Assembly: GCA_963836915.1 (NCBI GenBank)
Contig: CAWILH010000002.1
Span: 3,968,001 to 4,032,000, forward strand
DNA length: 64,000 nucleotides
Origin: Cryomorpha sp963836915
Lineage (GTDB): Bacteria; Bacteroidota; Bacteroidia; Flavobacteriales_D; Cryomorphaceae
Reading direction: 5' to 3'
A program made the position numbers and the translations under genes. The notes beneath the pieces are model-generated. The model did no database searches. It saw nothing but the letters and a program-made list of their open reading frames with translations, and was not told the DNA's origin. This document shows positions 18,747 through 29,968 of this stretch, piece by piece (the first letter of the stretch is position 1; each line of letters starts with the position of its first letter).

Positions 18747-19515
18747 AGAAAAAACTGAATCATGTGCTGCTTCAAGGTTACAAAAATAAATCGCTTCGAA
18801 GCGGAATCCAATTTTCCCATGTTATCGGTGTGTGATCGAATTGTTAATTGAGAAGGGTTTTTAAGATGCTTCTAGCTGTTCGCTCCTACTTTTGAGTCGC
18901 TGCGCAGCGAAGACCAATCCAGCGGCATAACCGTAAGTTATCACAGTCCAGCGGCTTTATTGCAAGGTTAATTTCCAGGAGTCTGTGCGAATGCTTCTGT
19001 CATTTCTGCGGTCTTGCTATTTCCAAGATCGCAGTGAGCGCGTATGTAATGCAGTGAGAAATCCCATACCATAGGGACCGATGGCAAATTTGGCCTAAGT
19101 GCCTAAACCGGCAAAGGAACATTGGAAAAGTACAGCTGGATTTGATGAGCGGTCAGAATTTTGCAGTACACGCTTCGATCAGACCCCGCGGGTTTTTAAA
19201 ACCCACGGGGTCACCATAAGCGGGATGATTTTCGGAAGGAGATGATTATTGGGCGTGTCAAAAAAATTTGAATAGAAATTCTTCCCCCGACGATCGTAGT
19301 GAGTGCGCACATATTGGTCGGGATACATAGGGCGGGCTCTTCGGTAAGGGGGGTGGGATACGGCCGACAACCAACCGAAATTTGAGCGCTCGAAGCACGC
19401 ACCAGCGCGTTCCGATACGCAGAAAACTTATCCAACACGAAAACTAAATCTTTCGACTAAAAAATATTGATTTTGTACGAAGTGAACTATAACCAAAACT
19501 AACAATGAAAAAAAA
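18747..19515. other. 769-base non-coding gap
   Basis: No convincing gene on either strand; the minus frames at 19179-19438 have no family resemblance and poor codon use. It holds a 31-base palindrome (19182-19212), a small palindrome TCGCTGCGCAGCGA (about 18895-18908), and a degenerate 22-base direct repeat (19027-19048 and 19292-19313) whose five differences are all transitions. Probably decayed sequence or repeat debris. Confidence 0.6.
19182..19212. repeat. Palindromic repeat GACCCCGCGGGTTT / AACCCACGGGGTC
   Basis: Two arms of 14 bases pair with one mismatch around a short A/T centre. This palindrome type, ending ACGGGGTC, resembles dispersed intergenic palindromes of Bacteroidota. There is no adjacent T-run, so it is not a clear terminator. 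No transposase is close enough to explain it. Confidence 0.7.
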
Positions 19516-21596
19516 CTACTCGTCATCATCCACTATACTCAACACGCGACTTTCCAAAATCTTAAATTCCGTACGGCGGTTTTCGGCCCTGCCATCTGGG
19601 TTGTCGCTCCCGTCGGCGTTCGTGTTTTTGGAGATAGGCTCCGACTCGCCATAGCCTTTGGCCTTGAGCCGGTCACCAGCTATGCCCCGCTCGGTCAAGA
19701 ATCTCACTACACTTTCCGCGCGCTGTTGAGAAAGATCTAGATTATAGCTGTCGTCACCGCGATCATCGGTATGGGCTCCGATCTCTACTACCAGCCCCGG
19801 ATTTTCGCGCAGGGTGCTCAAGATTCCTTTTTGAATCACAGACTTTGCCTCGTCGGTAAGCTCGGCAGAGTCGAAATCGTAGTTTATATTGCCCACTACG
19901 ATATTGCGCCCCGATATTTCGCTAAGCCCGATGTTCTGATACAAATGCTTCGATTCCATGACTTCCCGCGTGTCGACATCGATGTGGTTAGAGAAGAACC
20001 CTTCCTTTGAAAGAACCACCTTATATTCTTGCTCAGGCTCAAAGTCGATTGCAAATCTTCCGTCGCCAGAAGTAGTGAACCGCTTCATCAAAATCTCTTC
20101 CCCATCTTCAATCAGATAGAGTTCTACCCCCACATTATCAAGAAAATCGGTGTTGAAAGATTTGGCAGAAAGTAGGTCGCCTTCCCCTTTTACATAATCT
20201 TCTTCATCTACGCGCATTACGAAGCCTTCCATATCAATGTGGATCACGTCATCGAGACCAAATTCGTAGATGTCATCGCAACAGGTCTCGTTGATCATCT
20301 GGTACCCACCGGCTCGGTTTGAAACGAAAAACCCACTCTCGCGATCATCATTCAAAACGAAGTAAAAGTCATCTACGCTTGAATTTATCGGGTAGCCCAC
20401 ATTTTTTGGCTTGGCAAACCTGTTGAGGTCGCCCCGTGAACTATAAATATCCAGTCCGCCCATTCCCGTGAGGCTTTTCGAGCTGAAGTATAACTTTTGC
20501 TCGGCCTGGTTAAAGAAGGGTGTGATCTCATCGCCTTCGCCATTTATTCGGCGGCCAAGGTTTCGGGGCTTCCGCCAAATATTTTTGCGCGTATCGAAAT
20601 AGGTATAATAAATGTCCATTCCGCCCTGTCCATCTTCGGCATTGCTAGAAAAGTAGAGCACATCGCGCTCTCGCCTTTGGTCGTAGGCCATGGCCGGTTG
20701 GGTCACAATACTATTTTCGACATTTATCTCTTCGGGTAGCAACACGGCAGGCTGCCATTGATCATTTACCTTCTTGCTGATCCATAATTTACAGCTCATT
20801 TCGAGTTTCCAGTTTTCTTGGCAGCGTGTGCACACAAAAGAGTCTCCAGCACGGTTGAAACTGCCATTTACCACCTGATAATCGGGTGTGTTAAATGGCA
20901 CATTCCAAATGGCGGGCTGCTCCCAGCTCTCGCCTTCACGCGCTGTGATATAGAGCTGGCGCCGGGTAGAAATGCTGTCGATATCATAATACCTTATCTC
21001 ATTTTCGCGTAGCGACCCAAAGATCAGTATCGAATCGGCCATTGGTATAGGTGCAAAATCTTCGTGCGGACCGTTCACGCGGCTGCCCAGATTGGTGATT
21101 TTCACTCGTAGGCTATCGGCCATAAGCGTCAGTGCGGTATCGCAGCTTGCTATCTCGGTGCGCAGCGTTCGCTTCCATCCGCTGTTATAACCTTTGTCGC
21201 GGATCGCGTCGCTGAAGGCCGTATATTTTTCTCTGGCTTGCGCAATTTTGCCCGTCATCTTCACCATTCTGATATGGTCGTAAAGTGATTCGGCCGATTC
21301 TCATCAAGCTCGTAGGCGCTGAGATAGGCGCCTGCCGCAGCATCGTAATCCCTGTTCTTTTCGTAGAGTTGGCCCAGCTTATTTTGAACGTCGGCGTTTT
21401 TCTCTTTTTTGCCTGCAAAGGCGGTGTAATACTGGAGCGCAGTATAATAATCGCCATAGCGCTCGGCATTCATGGCGATCTTCTTGAGCTTTCCTGCGCT
21501 CAAGCCTTCGGTATTGCGCATTTGCGCGAAGCAGCTGCCCGAAAATAGAGAGGCGATAAGTCCAAAAATGAAAAAGATCTTTTTAGTAGCGATCAC
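19516..21596 (-). CDS. OmpA family protein with TPR and WD40-like repeats; split by one frame change
   Basis: Read as one gene of about 693 residues. The N-part (21261-21596) has a signal peptide (ISGSCFAQ type, MIATKKIFFIFGLIASLFSG) and two TPR-like units, and breaks at NHFTTISEW; the frame then continues with IRMVKMTGKIAQAREKY. Restoring one T in the T3 run (complement of 21282-21284) gives NHFYDHIRMVKM, and total length is 3n+2. Next come PD40/WD40-like propeller repeats, a CarboxypepD_reg-like beta domain, and an OmpA C-terminal peptidoglycan-binding domain (GNINYDFDSAEL, HTDDRGDDSYN, SQQRAESVV, ENRRTEFKI). This architecture matches the PorE/SprE-neighbour class linked to the T9SS. It overlaps the PorP/SprF gene by 14 bases, so the two are co-transcribed and probably coupled. 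Function: anchoring a T9SS outer-membrane assembly to the cell wall. Confidence 0.9.
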
Positions 21597-22593
21597 AAGG
21601 AATTATTATTCGTTTCACGGCGGTACTGGGGCTGATGTAGACCAGCGATACTTCAAAAGCACCGCGGCTATTGGTGGCCTGTTCTAAGTTTGAATAGTTG
21701 ACGTCATAGGCTATACCGACCGTGAAATCTTTGATCACAAACCCAAGGCTGGCTATAAACGCATCTGCATTTCGGTCGAAACCGTTACGCATATCTATTC
21801 CAAGCGAGATTTCCCTTACACCATTTGGCGATTCAGAGATGTAAAGCCCGGCGTCGCCACCGATCAAAACTTCCTGCGCTTTATCTACGGTAGAGATGAG
21901 CGCTGAAGGACGTATGAAAATGTCATTGTCAAAATTATGGCTCCATTTTAAATAACCGTTGAAACGCTGGGCGAGATTATCCTTATTGTCGAAGAAAGAC
22001 ACATTTGGAGCATTGGCATGAAGCACCGAGAAGCCCCCCTTGATAGCTCCTTTTGGCAATTTTCGCTCCGCAACGATTCCCGCGTTAAGGTCGAAATAGC
22101 TGGTCTGGTTGCTCAAATTATTTTCCGAAAGGGTGAGCGTAGGGTCAAACTGACCGATCTCTATATTATACTGCTCAGGAAATGTAGTACCCGTGAGGTT
22201 ATAGCTCTTGACAACGAAGCCGGGCTGTATGCCAATGCCCAGTTTCCAAAGGTTGAAATTATGAATGTAGCCCAAGCTCGCATATACGCGGTTGTTCACA
22301 AGGTCGATGGTGCCGCTTTGGTCGCTCACGACCAACAGCCCCGCAGTAAATTGGCCCGGAAGGCTATAAATCTGCTGGTCATAGGCGGCGGCCACCGTCT
22401 GAAAAGGCTGTCCTATGCTCTTCCATTGCTGTCTGAAATTTGCAGTTCCCCGCCAGTCTCCATCAAAAAATCCGGTCTCAGCTGCGTTTAGCGAAAGCGG
22501 TGAATAATCGTAGAGCGAAAAGTGTATGTCCTGGCTCTTCAGCGAAAGCGACACCGAAAGGGTGAGCAGGCACGCGAATAAAACCTTTACCAC
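21583..22593 (-). CDS. PorP/SprF family type IX secretion membrane protein
   Basis: A 336-residue outer-membrane beta-barrel precursor. The signal peptide (MVKVLFACLLTLSVSLS) ends before QDIHFSLYDYSPLSLNAAETGFFDGDWR in the typical PorP/SprF opening, and NFRQQWKSIGQPFQT and IGIQPGFVVKSYNL follow in the positions expected for the family. SprF-like proteins are needed for export or attachment of one partner adhesin, usually encoded next door. Here the OmpA gene is directly downstream (14-base overlap), the M43 protease directly upstream (7-base overlap), and the PKD adhesin with a type B sorting domain starts 64 bases beyond the protease start on the other strand. I infer the adhesin is its client. 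Confidence 0.9.
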   Translation of the reverse strand: MVKVLFACLLTLSVSLSLKSQDIHFSLYDYSPLSLNAAETGFFDGDWRGTANFRQQWKSIGQPFQTVAAAYDQQIYSLPGQFTAGLLVVSDQSGTIDLVNNRVYASLGYIHNFNLWKLGIGIQPGFVVKSYNLTGTTFPEQYNIEIGQFDPTLTLSENNLSNQTSYFDLNAGIVAERKLPKGAIKGGFSVLHANAPNVSFFDNKDNLAQRFNGYLKWSHNFDNDIFIRPSALISTVDKAQEVLIGGDAGLYISESPNGVREISLGIDMRNGFDRNADAFIASLGFVIKDFTVGIAYDVNYSNLEQATNSRGAFEVSLVYISPSTAVKRIIIPCDRY

Positions 22594-23447
22594 AAGTAGT
22601 TTCTGTTATTTTGATACTGTTCGAGCATCCGGTTGTACTGCTGCTGCGTGAACTCACAGCTGCAAGGGGAATAGGACATATGATTTTTAGATGGTGGAAC
22701 ATAGAAGTCGCCGTTTGTATCGGTCGCAGGGGCACCCGTATAATTGCAGTTCACGTCGGCAATAAAATCGTCGAAGTCATCTGTGGGATTAGCTTCAGTA
22801 TCGCATACCAAGTCTCCTGCAGTCGTGCAGTTTGACCCGTCTACGAGTTCTTCGCCCAAATCAGTTTCAAAGGTGTGGTATAGGCCGAAAAAATGCCCCA
22901 TCTCGTGAACCAAAACATCAAATTCAGGGTTGCCCATGGATGCCTTGGTTACATGTGCTATGTCCGCACCGCCGGGGAAGCTGGCATATCCCCCCACATC
23001 GCCAAACGCGTTTAGCTCAATTGAACTTGAGATGAAAATATTTATAATGTTAGGTTCATAATACATTGCTTTCATTTCGGCATCGTGATCTATCTCCCTA
23101 AAAAAATTAAACTGATGATTGGGTAAATCCCTTCTTTCACAAAACTCGAATGAGATTCCAATAGTCGACCATACTTCATTGAGTCTTGCTATGGCTGCGT
23201 CGAGCGTGGCATCTGATATTCCGGTCGATCCTAAACTATCTTCAACTACCTGAAAAAGAACGGATAGTGTGCGGTCGGTTCGGTTTATTTGCTCACATCC
23301 GAAGTACCCAGGTATCGATCTGCGCTGCATTTCTTTAAATGATTCGCTGATTTCGGTGCCGCACATCTGCTGTCCAAAAACATAATACGGGATTAAAACC
23401 CCAATAGCCAATGGGATTAAGCTAAGCCAAAAGATTATTCGTCTCAC
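22587..23447 (-). CDS. Small secreted M43 family zinc metalloprotease
   Basis: A 286-residue exported protease, essentially the catalytic domain only. A signal peptide or N-terminal anchor (MRRIIFWLSLIPLAIGVLIP) precedes it. The zinc motif HEMGHFFGLYH is near residues 180-190, followed by a DLVCDTEANP segment and the Met-turn HMSYSPCSCEFTQQQY. Unlike the large M43 protein at 6343-10807, it has no repeats and no C-terminal sorting domain, so T9SS export is not supported; it may act in the periplasm or through a partner. It is the first gene of the protease - PorP/SprF - OmpA operon on this strand and overlaps PorP/SprF by 7 bases. It may process the neighbouring adhesin. Confidence 0.88.
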   Translation of the reverse strand: MRRIIFWLSLIPLAIGVLIPYYVFGQQMCGTEISESFKEMQRRSIPGYFGCEQINRTDRTLSVLFQVVEDSLGSTGISDATLDAAIARLNEVWSTIGISFEFCERRDLPNHQFNFFREIDHDAEMKAMYYEPNIINIFISSSIELNAFGDVGGYASFPGGADIAHVTKASMGNPEFDVLVHEMGHFFGLYHTFETDLGEELVDGSNCTTAGDLVCDTEANPTDDFDDFIADVNCNYTGAPATDTNGDFYVPPSKNHMSYSPCSCEFTQQQYNRMLEQYQNNRNYLW

Positions 23448-23511
23448 GATTTTTGTCGTTTATGGGATAAAGAAATAGAAAAATTTTTATTTTGGCAACT
23501 GTTTTAAGAGA

Positions 23512-26500
23512 GTGATGATAAAATTTAGAGTTTTAGTTTTGCTTAACGTATTCATTTTGATTGCGATAGGCCTAGATGCGCAAATTAGCGCGAGCGTAAC
23601 AGAAGGTTGCGCCCCTTTGGCCAGTGTGGCCTTCACCAATTCATTTCCAAGTCCTACGGGCATCTCTTGGGATTTCGATGATGGGGCAAGTTCAAACCTT
23701 TCAAATCCTATTCACAGTTTTGCAACTGCGGGCACTTATGACGTGGTTTTTACCGCCACAAGTGGCGGCAGTCCGGTTACAGCCACCATTACGATCACGG
23801 TCTATGCCAATCCCATAGCCGGATTTTCTACCGTACCAGAATTGGGGGTCTGCCAAGGCGCCACCATCCAATTCAACGATAATTCTACCGGTGGCAGTGG
23901 CTCGGCCATTACCAGCCGCCAGTGGGATTTCGGCGATGGACTTGGAGGTGTTGGAGCTAGTATAAGCCATATATATTCGACCGCTGGATCGTATATCGCA
24001 ACCATCATCGTGATCGATGGCAATAATTGTACGGCCACTGCACAGGCCAGTGTAGCAGTCTCACAGCCGCCTACTATAAACCTATCTACCAATCCCAGTC
24101 CGGCAGCCGCCTGCGCCGCACCGCTTACCGTTTCATTTACCAATACCAGCTCATCCAATAGTCCTATCGGTGGTGGATTGACACATAGCTGGAACTTTGG
24201 AAATGGAGAGACATCTATAGATCAGGTACCGCCCGCGGTCACCTATACCGCCGAGGGAAATTATGTGATCACCTATACCGCTACGGATAATATTGGCTGC
24301 TCAGCTTCACAGAATATCCCCGTGTCGGTGCAGGAGCCATCTGCAAGCATTACTGTAGTAGGAGCCAATAATGGGGTAGCTTGCTCCCAAATAGGTATTG
24401 CCGTAGATGGCACCGAAGGCGGTACGTTTAGCCACGGCGATGGCACCACGGGTTTCAGCACCACCCATACTTACGGCTCATCTGGTACCTACGATATTGT
24501 CTATAATGTAAATGTCTCCGGTTGTTCGGCACAAGCCACGACCAGCATCACCATCGAGATACCCGTAGGAGAGATCGTTTCCGATCCGGGTTTCGCTTGC
24601 TTCAAGCCGGCGGCATTTACCTATTCGGTTCAGTCTGCTTCTACAATCGATACATACGACTGGAGTTTTTCTAATCTGGGAACCAGCACAGATGCCAATC
24701 CCACTGCCCTTATCGATTATGGAGGGCCGGGTGAGTATGATATAAACGGACTTATTACACAATTTACTTTAGTGAATTTCACTACGGTGAATGGATGTAC
24801 CGGCTCGGCCAATATCATGGATTCTTTAGCCTTGCCCAATGCGCTGTTCTATCCCGATGTGACCCAAGGCTGTGCGCCGCTCGGAGTCAACTTTACCGAT
24901 AGAAGTTCCTATTATTTGGACGATCCCGGGCTGGTAGCGTGGGAGTGGCATTACGGCGATGGCACCATTCTTATGGAAACGGAGTCAATCAATCCTTCAC
25001 ATACTTATACCGATCCTGGCGAGTATGAAGCATTTCTTATCGTGACTACACCCGAGGGTTGCATCGATACTTCTTTCGTACATCTTATTGAAGTCGGTGA
25101 GCCGGTGGATCCCAGCTTTACCCTATCGCCCGCTACCGTCTGTCAGGGCGAGCCAGTGCAGATTACCAATACATCTGTCAATGCGGCTCTCATAGATGCT
25201 TATTCCTACTCGGGTGATATGAGCACCTTAAGCAATTGTATGGATGAGCCATCTCCCAGTTTCATTTTCGACGACGTGGTAGGGCTGCAAGATGTGACCC
25301 AATTTGCAGAATACAATGGATGTATCTCCAGCTCTACGCAGCAAATTACGGTGCAAGGCCCTATCGGCAAATTAAATTATGAATGTAATTGCGGAACTCC
25401 TTTGGAATATGTTTTCACCGCTGCCGTGCAGGGAGCCGATCATTGGACTTGGGATTTTGGAGACGGAACGGTCATTGAAAACTCAATGGATGACCTTATG
25501 GCTCATACCTTCTCCGAATCGGGAGATTTTGAAGTGGTGCTTACCAGCTTTTCGGAAACTACGGGGTGTGCAGCCTACACCGATACTGCTTTCGTAAAGG
25601 TGCGCCAGCTAGATGCCGCCTTTGTAGTGAATCCACTGGCCTGTGCGGGCGAGTTGCTTTCGCTAAATGCCGCAAATTCAACAGATGTCGGAGACTCTAA
25701 CGATGGCTGTAAGCGTAATTACCTTTGGTATTTCGGTGATAATACGCGACCCGTTAAGACCGTTTCTCCAGGGACTCCGCATGCATACACGGGCGGTGGT
25801 GACTTTACGATTCAACTCTTTGTAGAAGATGATAATGGTTGTGTAGACTCGACGACCTCGGTGGTCAGCGTATTTGGCGTTACAGCCGCGTATGAAGCTG
25901 ACACCCTGACGGGATGCCCACCGATTGAAGTCAATTTTACAGATCTATCTATTTCCGATACCACGCTCACCAGCTGGTCTTGGAATTTCGATGACGGCAA
26001 TACAAGCAGCGAACAAAACCCTGCCAATCTCTTCGAGAATATTCAATATAACGCCGCCAATAATCCGGTTCCCTTCACGGTAAGGCTTCAGGTAACCGAT
26101 ATTTTGGGATGCACGGATATCATCGAAAACCTGGTGATAAACCCATTGCGCCGAACCCAGCATTTATCGCCACCACCGAAACGGATATCTGCGTAGGCGA
26201 TGATGTGAGTTTTACTCCAACGGGCTCCAACATCGATACGCATACCTACGAATGGGAGTACGGAAATGGCTCTACTTCAGCTGGGCCTGATGGCAACAGC
26301 ATTTTTGCCACAGCAGGAGATTATGATATTACGCTTGCCGTGACCGATGCATCGGGCTGCACACGCGAGCTTACCCGCTCTATCGTGGAAGTGCAGGCAT
26401 ATCCCGTAGCCATTATTGATCCGAGTTTTGAAGAAGGGGAGATATTATGCTATCCGCTTATCGTCTCATTTACAGATGCTTCTATTGCCGATGTTTTCGA

Positions 26501-27917
26501 TAATAGATCTTGGGACTTGAATCTAGGTGGGCCATCGCTCAGCAATCCGACTGTGCAAACCACCTTTCAGCAACCCGGATTCTACGATGTCGATCTAACG
26601 GTTGAGACTACCTTTGGCTGTAGCAGCGACACTTCCATTACGGTAGAAGTGCAAGGCCCCTTGGCAGAGATCGATCTCAATCCAGATGCGATCTGTCCGG
26701 GTGGAAGCATTGAGCTCAACCTTCTTGATACAGCCGATCTGGCCACATGGCAATGGGACTTTGGAGATGGAAACGAAGCGACCAATGCCTGGCCTGCCTT
26801 CCATGATTATGAATTTGATTTTATACCTACTTCTGGCCAGACCTTACTCACCTTGGTGATGTATAGCGCCGATAGCGCCTGCACGGCGGCTCGAACCACC
26901 GGCCTGATTATCGAAGAAGTTATTGCCCGATTTGATCGGAACGATGAAATATCATTGCTGGACACTATCCATTGTTTTGGCATTCCCGATATGTTTTCCA
27001 ATACCTCTACGCCCAACGCCGAGCAATACCTTTGGAGCTTTTCTGGCGGTCAGAATTTCACGACTTTCGAGCCACCAAACCTAACGCTCCAACCGGGCGA
27101 TTATGCCATAAATCTTCAGGTAGAAAGTGCGCTCGGTTGCCGCGATACCGTCGAGAAATTCATACGTATTAATCCCCTTCCCGATGCAGCCGTTGATGAA
27201 GGAGTGATATGCCGGGGCGATGATATCCTGCTCACCGCGAGCGGTGGGGCCACTTATTTTTGGTCGCCCGCCGATGGTTTGGATAATCCCAATTCGGATG
27301 TGGTCTTCGCTTCACCAAATTCTACAACGCTCTATACTGTTTTGGTTACCGATACCAACGATTGTACTTCCCCCGCTTTTTCCAATATTCGGGTTTTCCA
27401 ACCTGCTCCGAGCATCAGTGTAGATACTATTTTGCGCATTGGCGACACCGATTATGCTGGCTTTGATTTGGGTGCGGGCTATACCTACGCTTGGAGTCCG
27501 AATATTGAGATCGACTGCATCGACTGTCCTATTTCATTTTTTCAACCGCTTGAAGATCGCGAGTATACGCTTTCCATCACCGATACGCTCGGCTGCTTTA
27601 CAGAAGATTCATTCTTCTTTTTCGAGATTCTCGAAGTGGCCAGCGTAGAGCTGCCCGACGCCTTTACGCCTAACGGCGATGGGATAAATGATAAAGTATT
27701 CGTGAAAGGGTGGGGGATAGAAAATCTTCTCTCGTTCAGCATCTATAATCGGTGGGGCGAGCTGGTATTCCAGACCAATGATTTGAACGAAGGCTGGGAC
27801 GGCACCTATAAAGGACAGGTTCAGAACCCAGATTCTTATGCCTATATCGTCGTAGCCAAGAATTATATTTACGGTGAGCCAAGAACGAGTAAGGGGTATA
27901 TAGATTTGGTGAGGTAG
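23512..27917 (+). CDS. Giant PKD-repeat adhesin with T9SS type B sorting domain; split by one frame change
   Basis: Read as one gene of about 1468 residues. The first frame (23512-26196) carries a signal peptide and PKD domains up to GCTDIIENLVIN; the second (from about 26140) resumes with PIAPNPAFIATTETDICVG. Restoring one C in the C3 run at 26142-26144 joins them, and the length is 3n+2. Many PKD-type repeats occur (motifs WDFGDG, GDG, HTYTDPGEY, CS). The C-terminus is a type B (CHU_C) sorting domain: LPDAFTPNGDGINDKVFV, YNRWGELVF and GWDGTYKG. Such proteins are SprB-like gliding or attachment adhesins and need a PorP/SprF-type partner, which is encoded divergently nearby. Start at the GTG/ATG cluster: ATG 23512 gives MMIKFRVLVLL. 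Confidence 0.92.
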
Positions 27918-27922
27918 AATAG

Positions 27923-28510
27923 TTAGCCCAAGCCATGCTCTTTGAGCAGACGGCTCAAACCTGAAGTAAATTGACGGAAACTATTGGAAGTATTTAGGAT
28001 CGGGTCAATGGTATGACCCATCTGTCGGGCACAGGCTATTTTTGAGAATTCACTTGAGAGTTTCTTCATTTCGTCGCTTCCGTTGAGTGCATCAACATTT
28101 CTAAATTTAGCCTTATTGATCTTTCGGGCAGCTCTCGACGAGGGGTAGATTGACTCAACTCCAGCTAGGTCTCCCAGAAACCAATTCTCCAGCTCCCGAC
28201 AGGCTATTCTGATCAATCGGATAAGCGCTGGATTGTTTTTATCAACCAAAGCTAGCAGCTTATTTTTCAAAATGATGCAATCGGATGAGTCTTGGTCTTG
28301 AATAACCAGAAGAACTACTTTATCAGGATAGGAGCGGTAGGCCTTTACCCTTTTCGGGAGTCGCTTTTGAAGATCGCTCTTCCCTTCATGAGAAATAATA
28401 AAGCAGTTGGTATCCACTTCAAATCCCCGTGGCAATATGCGGGGCAATAGGCCGCGAAGAAAGACTTCCATTGATCGCTCTTCTACCAATATTTCGAGCC
28501 TTGGATTCAT
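27923..28510 (-). CDS. DUF4276 family protein, Toprim-like, partner of the upstream ATPase
   Basis: A 195-residue protein starting at ATG 28510. This start is supported by a 4-base ATGA overlap with the stop of the ATPase gene; the ORF's first Met at 28546 would add a spurious leader. Toprim-like marks are Glu10 in LVEE near the N-terminus and the DQD pair (D72 and D74) at the end of the second strand, plus the DUF4276 hallmark CRELENWFLGD. Toprim domains bind Mg and cut or join nucleic acid. Linked, overlapping ATPase plus DUF4276 pairs are known as two-gene modules with suspected phage-defence roles, analogous to Gabija or PARIS in layout but not the same proteins. Function here is inferred, not shown. 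Confidence 0.82.
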   Translation of the reverse strand: MNPRLEILVEERSMEVFLRGLLPRILPRGFEVDTNCFIISHEGKSDLQKRLPKRVKAYRSYPDKVVLLVIQDQDSSDCIILKNKLLALVDKNNPALIRLIRIACRELENWFLGDLAGVESIYPSSRAARKINKAKFRNVDALNGSDEMKKLSSEFSKIACARQMGHTIDPILNTSNSFRQFTSGLSRLLKEHGLG

Positions 28511-29688
28511 TTCGGATGCACCCCTCCCATGGAGTCCGATTTCCATAAATAGCCCATGGGGTTTCCTGCCTTAAATTGAGCACTAATCCTCGGATCGTTC
28601 CGCGCCTGGAATATCTGAGTGAATCCATCCACTTTTTGCAACCAGAACACTTCTTCCAGTTCTGCAGCATTTATGAAATCGGGGCTATGCGAAGTAATAA
28701 ATACCTGTCCATCTTTTTTGGCATAGAGCCTGAACTCTTCCAGTAATTCTGGAAGGAGCGAAGGGTAGAGCTGATTTTCAGGCTCTTCAATGCAAAGTAA
28801 TGGGTGCGGTTCGGGATCATGCAACATTAGAAGATAGGCGAACATTTTAATGGTCCCATCCGAGACATAGCGAGCTATAAAGGGATCTTTGAAAGCACCA
28901 TCTTGAAAGCGTAGCACTACCCTGCCATCCTCGGTGATTTTGGCTTCGACTTTTTTCAATCCAGGCACCCTCGTTTTCATCTTCTCTAAGACTCGATCAA
29001 AAAGTTCTCTATGATGTTCAAACATAAACTGTGCTACCAGTGCGAGATTTTCACCTTTCGCTGAGATGTGCTCGGCATAGCCCGCTTCCTGTGTTGGACG
29101 GGCTTCTGAAATATGAAAATCAGAAACATGCCATCTCTCAATAAATTTTCGAAATGCATTTGCAGCCTTGAAGCGGTCGAACTGCCCGAGACCTTTTACA
29201 GCGAGTATGTCTTGACTGCTTAGTCGATGTTCTTCGCGTACTAAGTTTTCATCTTTACTAAAATCTTCTTCGTTATTAATAGCTGTTCCAATCCCTCGGC
29301 TGAAATCCAAGAAATGATATGGGGAGCCATAACGCCCGCGCTTATACCGCAAGATTTCACGCTCGATTATGGGGCGCCCCTGCTCTTCGGCGATCTCGAG
29401 CAAATATGTGACCAAGCGCTCACGTCCAGAAATTTCCAAACGGAACTGAAGCTCTATCTCAATATTTCCATCGCTCTTACGGCTTTTCACTTCGCCGTAG
29501 CCACCCCTGTTGGCCAATGCACTTCTCACATTCCCTTGGAGAGACTCGCTCAAAAATGCAAATACATCAAATAAAGTAGATTTGCCCGTGCCGTTAGCAC
29601 CAATAAATAATGATAGTTCAGATAAATCATGAAGTTCAAGATTGCGGAATACCTTGAAGTTTTTGAGTTTTATCGTTTCAATTTTCAT
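28507..29688 (-). CDS. AAA (ABC-type/OLD-like) ATPase, partner of DUF4276 protein
   Basis: I chose ATG 29688 because the family N-terminus MKIETIKLKNFKVFRNLEL starts there; the ORF extends 56 codons further without resemblance. The 393-residue protein has Walker A GANGTGKST at 30-38, then a long insertion region, the ABC signature region (YVSDGTIKMFAYLLML), Walker B (PLLCIEEPENQLYP) and the switch His (ITSHSPDF). This is the AAA_21/OLD-like ATPase class seen as the motor subunit of two-gene modules. It is the first gene of the pair, and the next gene (DUF4276) starts within its stop codon. No transposase or integrase is adjacent; the flanks are a type B adhesin gene and ndk. Confidence 0.87.
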   Translation of the reverse strand: MKIETIKLKNFKVFRNLELHDLSELSLFIGANGTGKSTLFDVFAFLSESLQGNVRSALANRGGYGEVKSRKSDGNIEIELQFRLEISGRERLVTYLLEIAEEQGRPIIEREILRYKRGRYGSPYHFLDFSRGIGTAINNEEDFSKDENLVREEHRLSSQDILAVKGLGQFDRFKAANAFRKFIERWHVSDFHISEARPTQEAGYAEHISAKGENLALVAQFMFEHHRELFDRVLEKMKTRVPGLKKVEAKITEDGRVVLRFQDGAFKDPFIARYVSDGTIKMFAYLLMLHDPEPHPLLCIEEPENQLYPSLLPELLEEFRLYAKKDGQVFITSHSPDFINAAELEEVFWLQKVDGFTQIFQARNDPRISAQFKAGNPMGYLWKSDSMGGVHPK

Positions 29689-29968
29689 GTTCTTTTTGAA
29701 TCTATATGACCAACATGGGCACTCTTCCGGCAATTCATGGATGATGATTAAGGCAGCTAGCACTATTTTTTCATCCTTTCGACTGAAGATGGCATCAAAC
29801 CCGTGAGAAGACAAATGTAACCAGAATGCGAAACGTATTCTTATTATACTTAGCAAACGAAATCCGCATTTATTTCAAAACGACCTTAAATGTAAAGATG
29901 AACAGTCTTTTAGAACCAATAATTTCGGGTTGCTTTATAAAGCTCACTTGAGAAGACTTTATACCCAC

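Noticed and set aside
19179..19438. Small minus-strand proteins in the 18.7-19.5 kb gap
   Set aside because: Overlap a palindrome and a degenerate repeat; no family marks.
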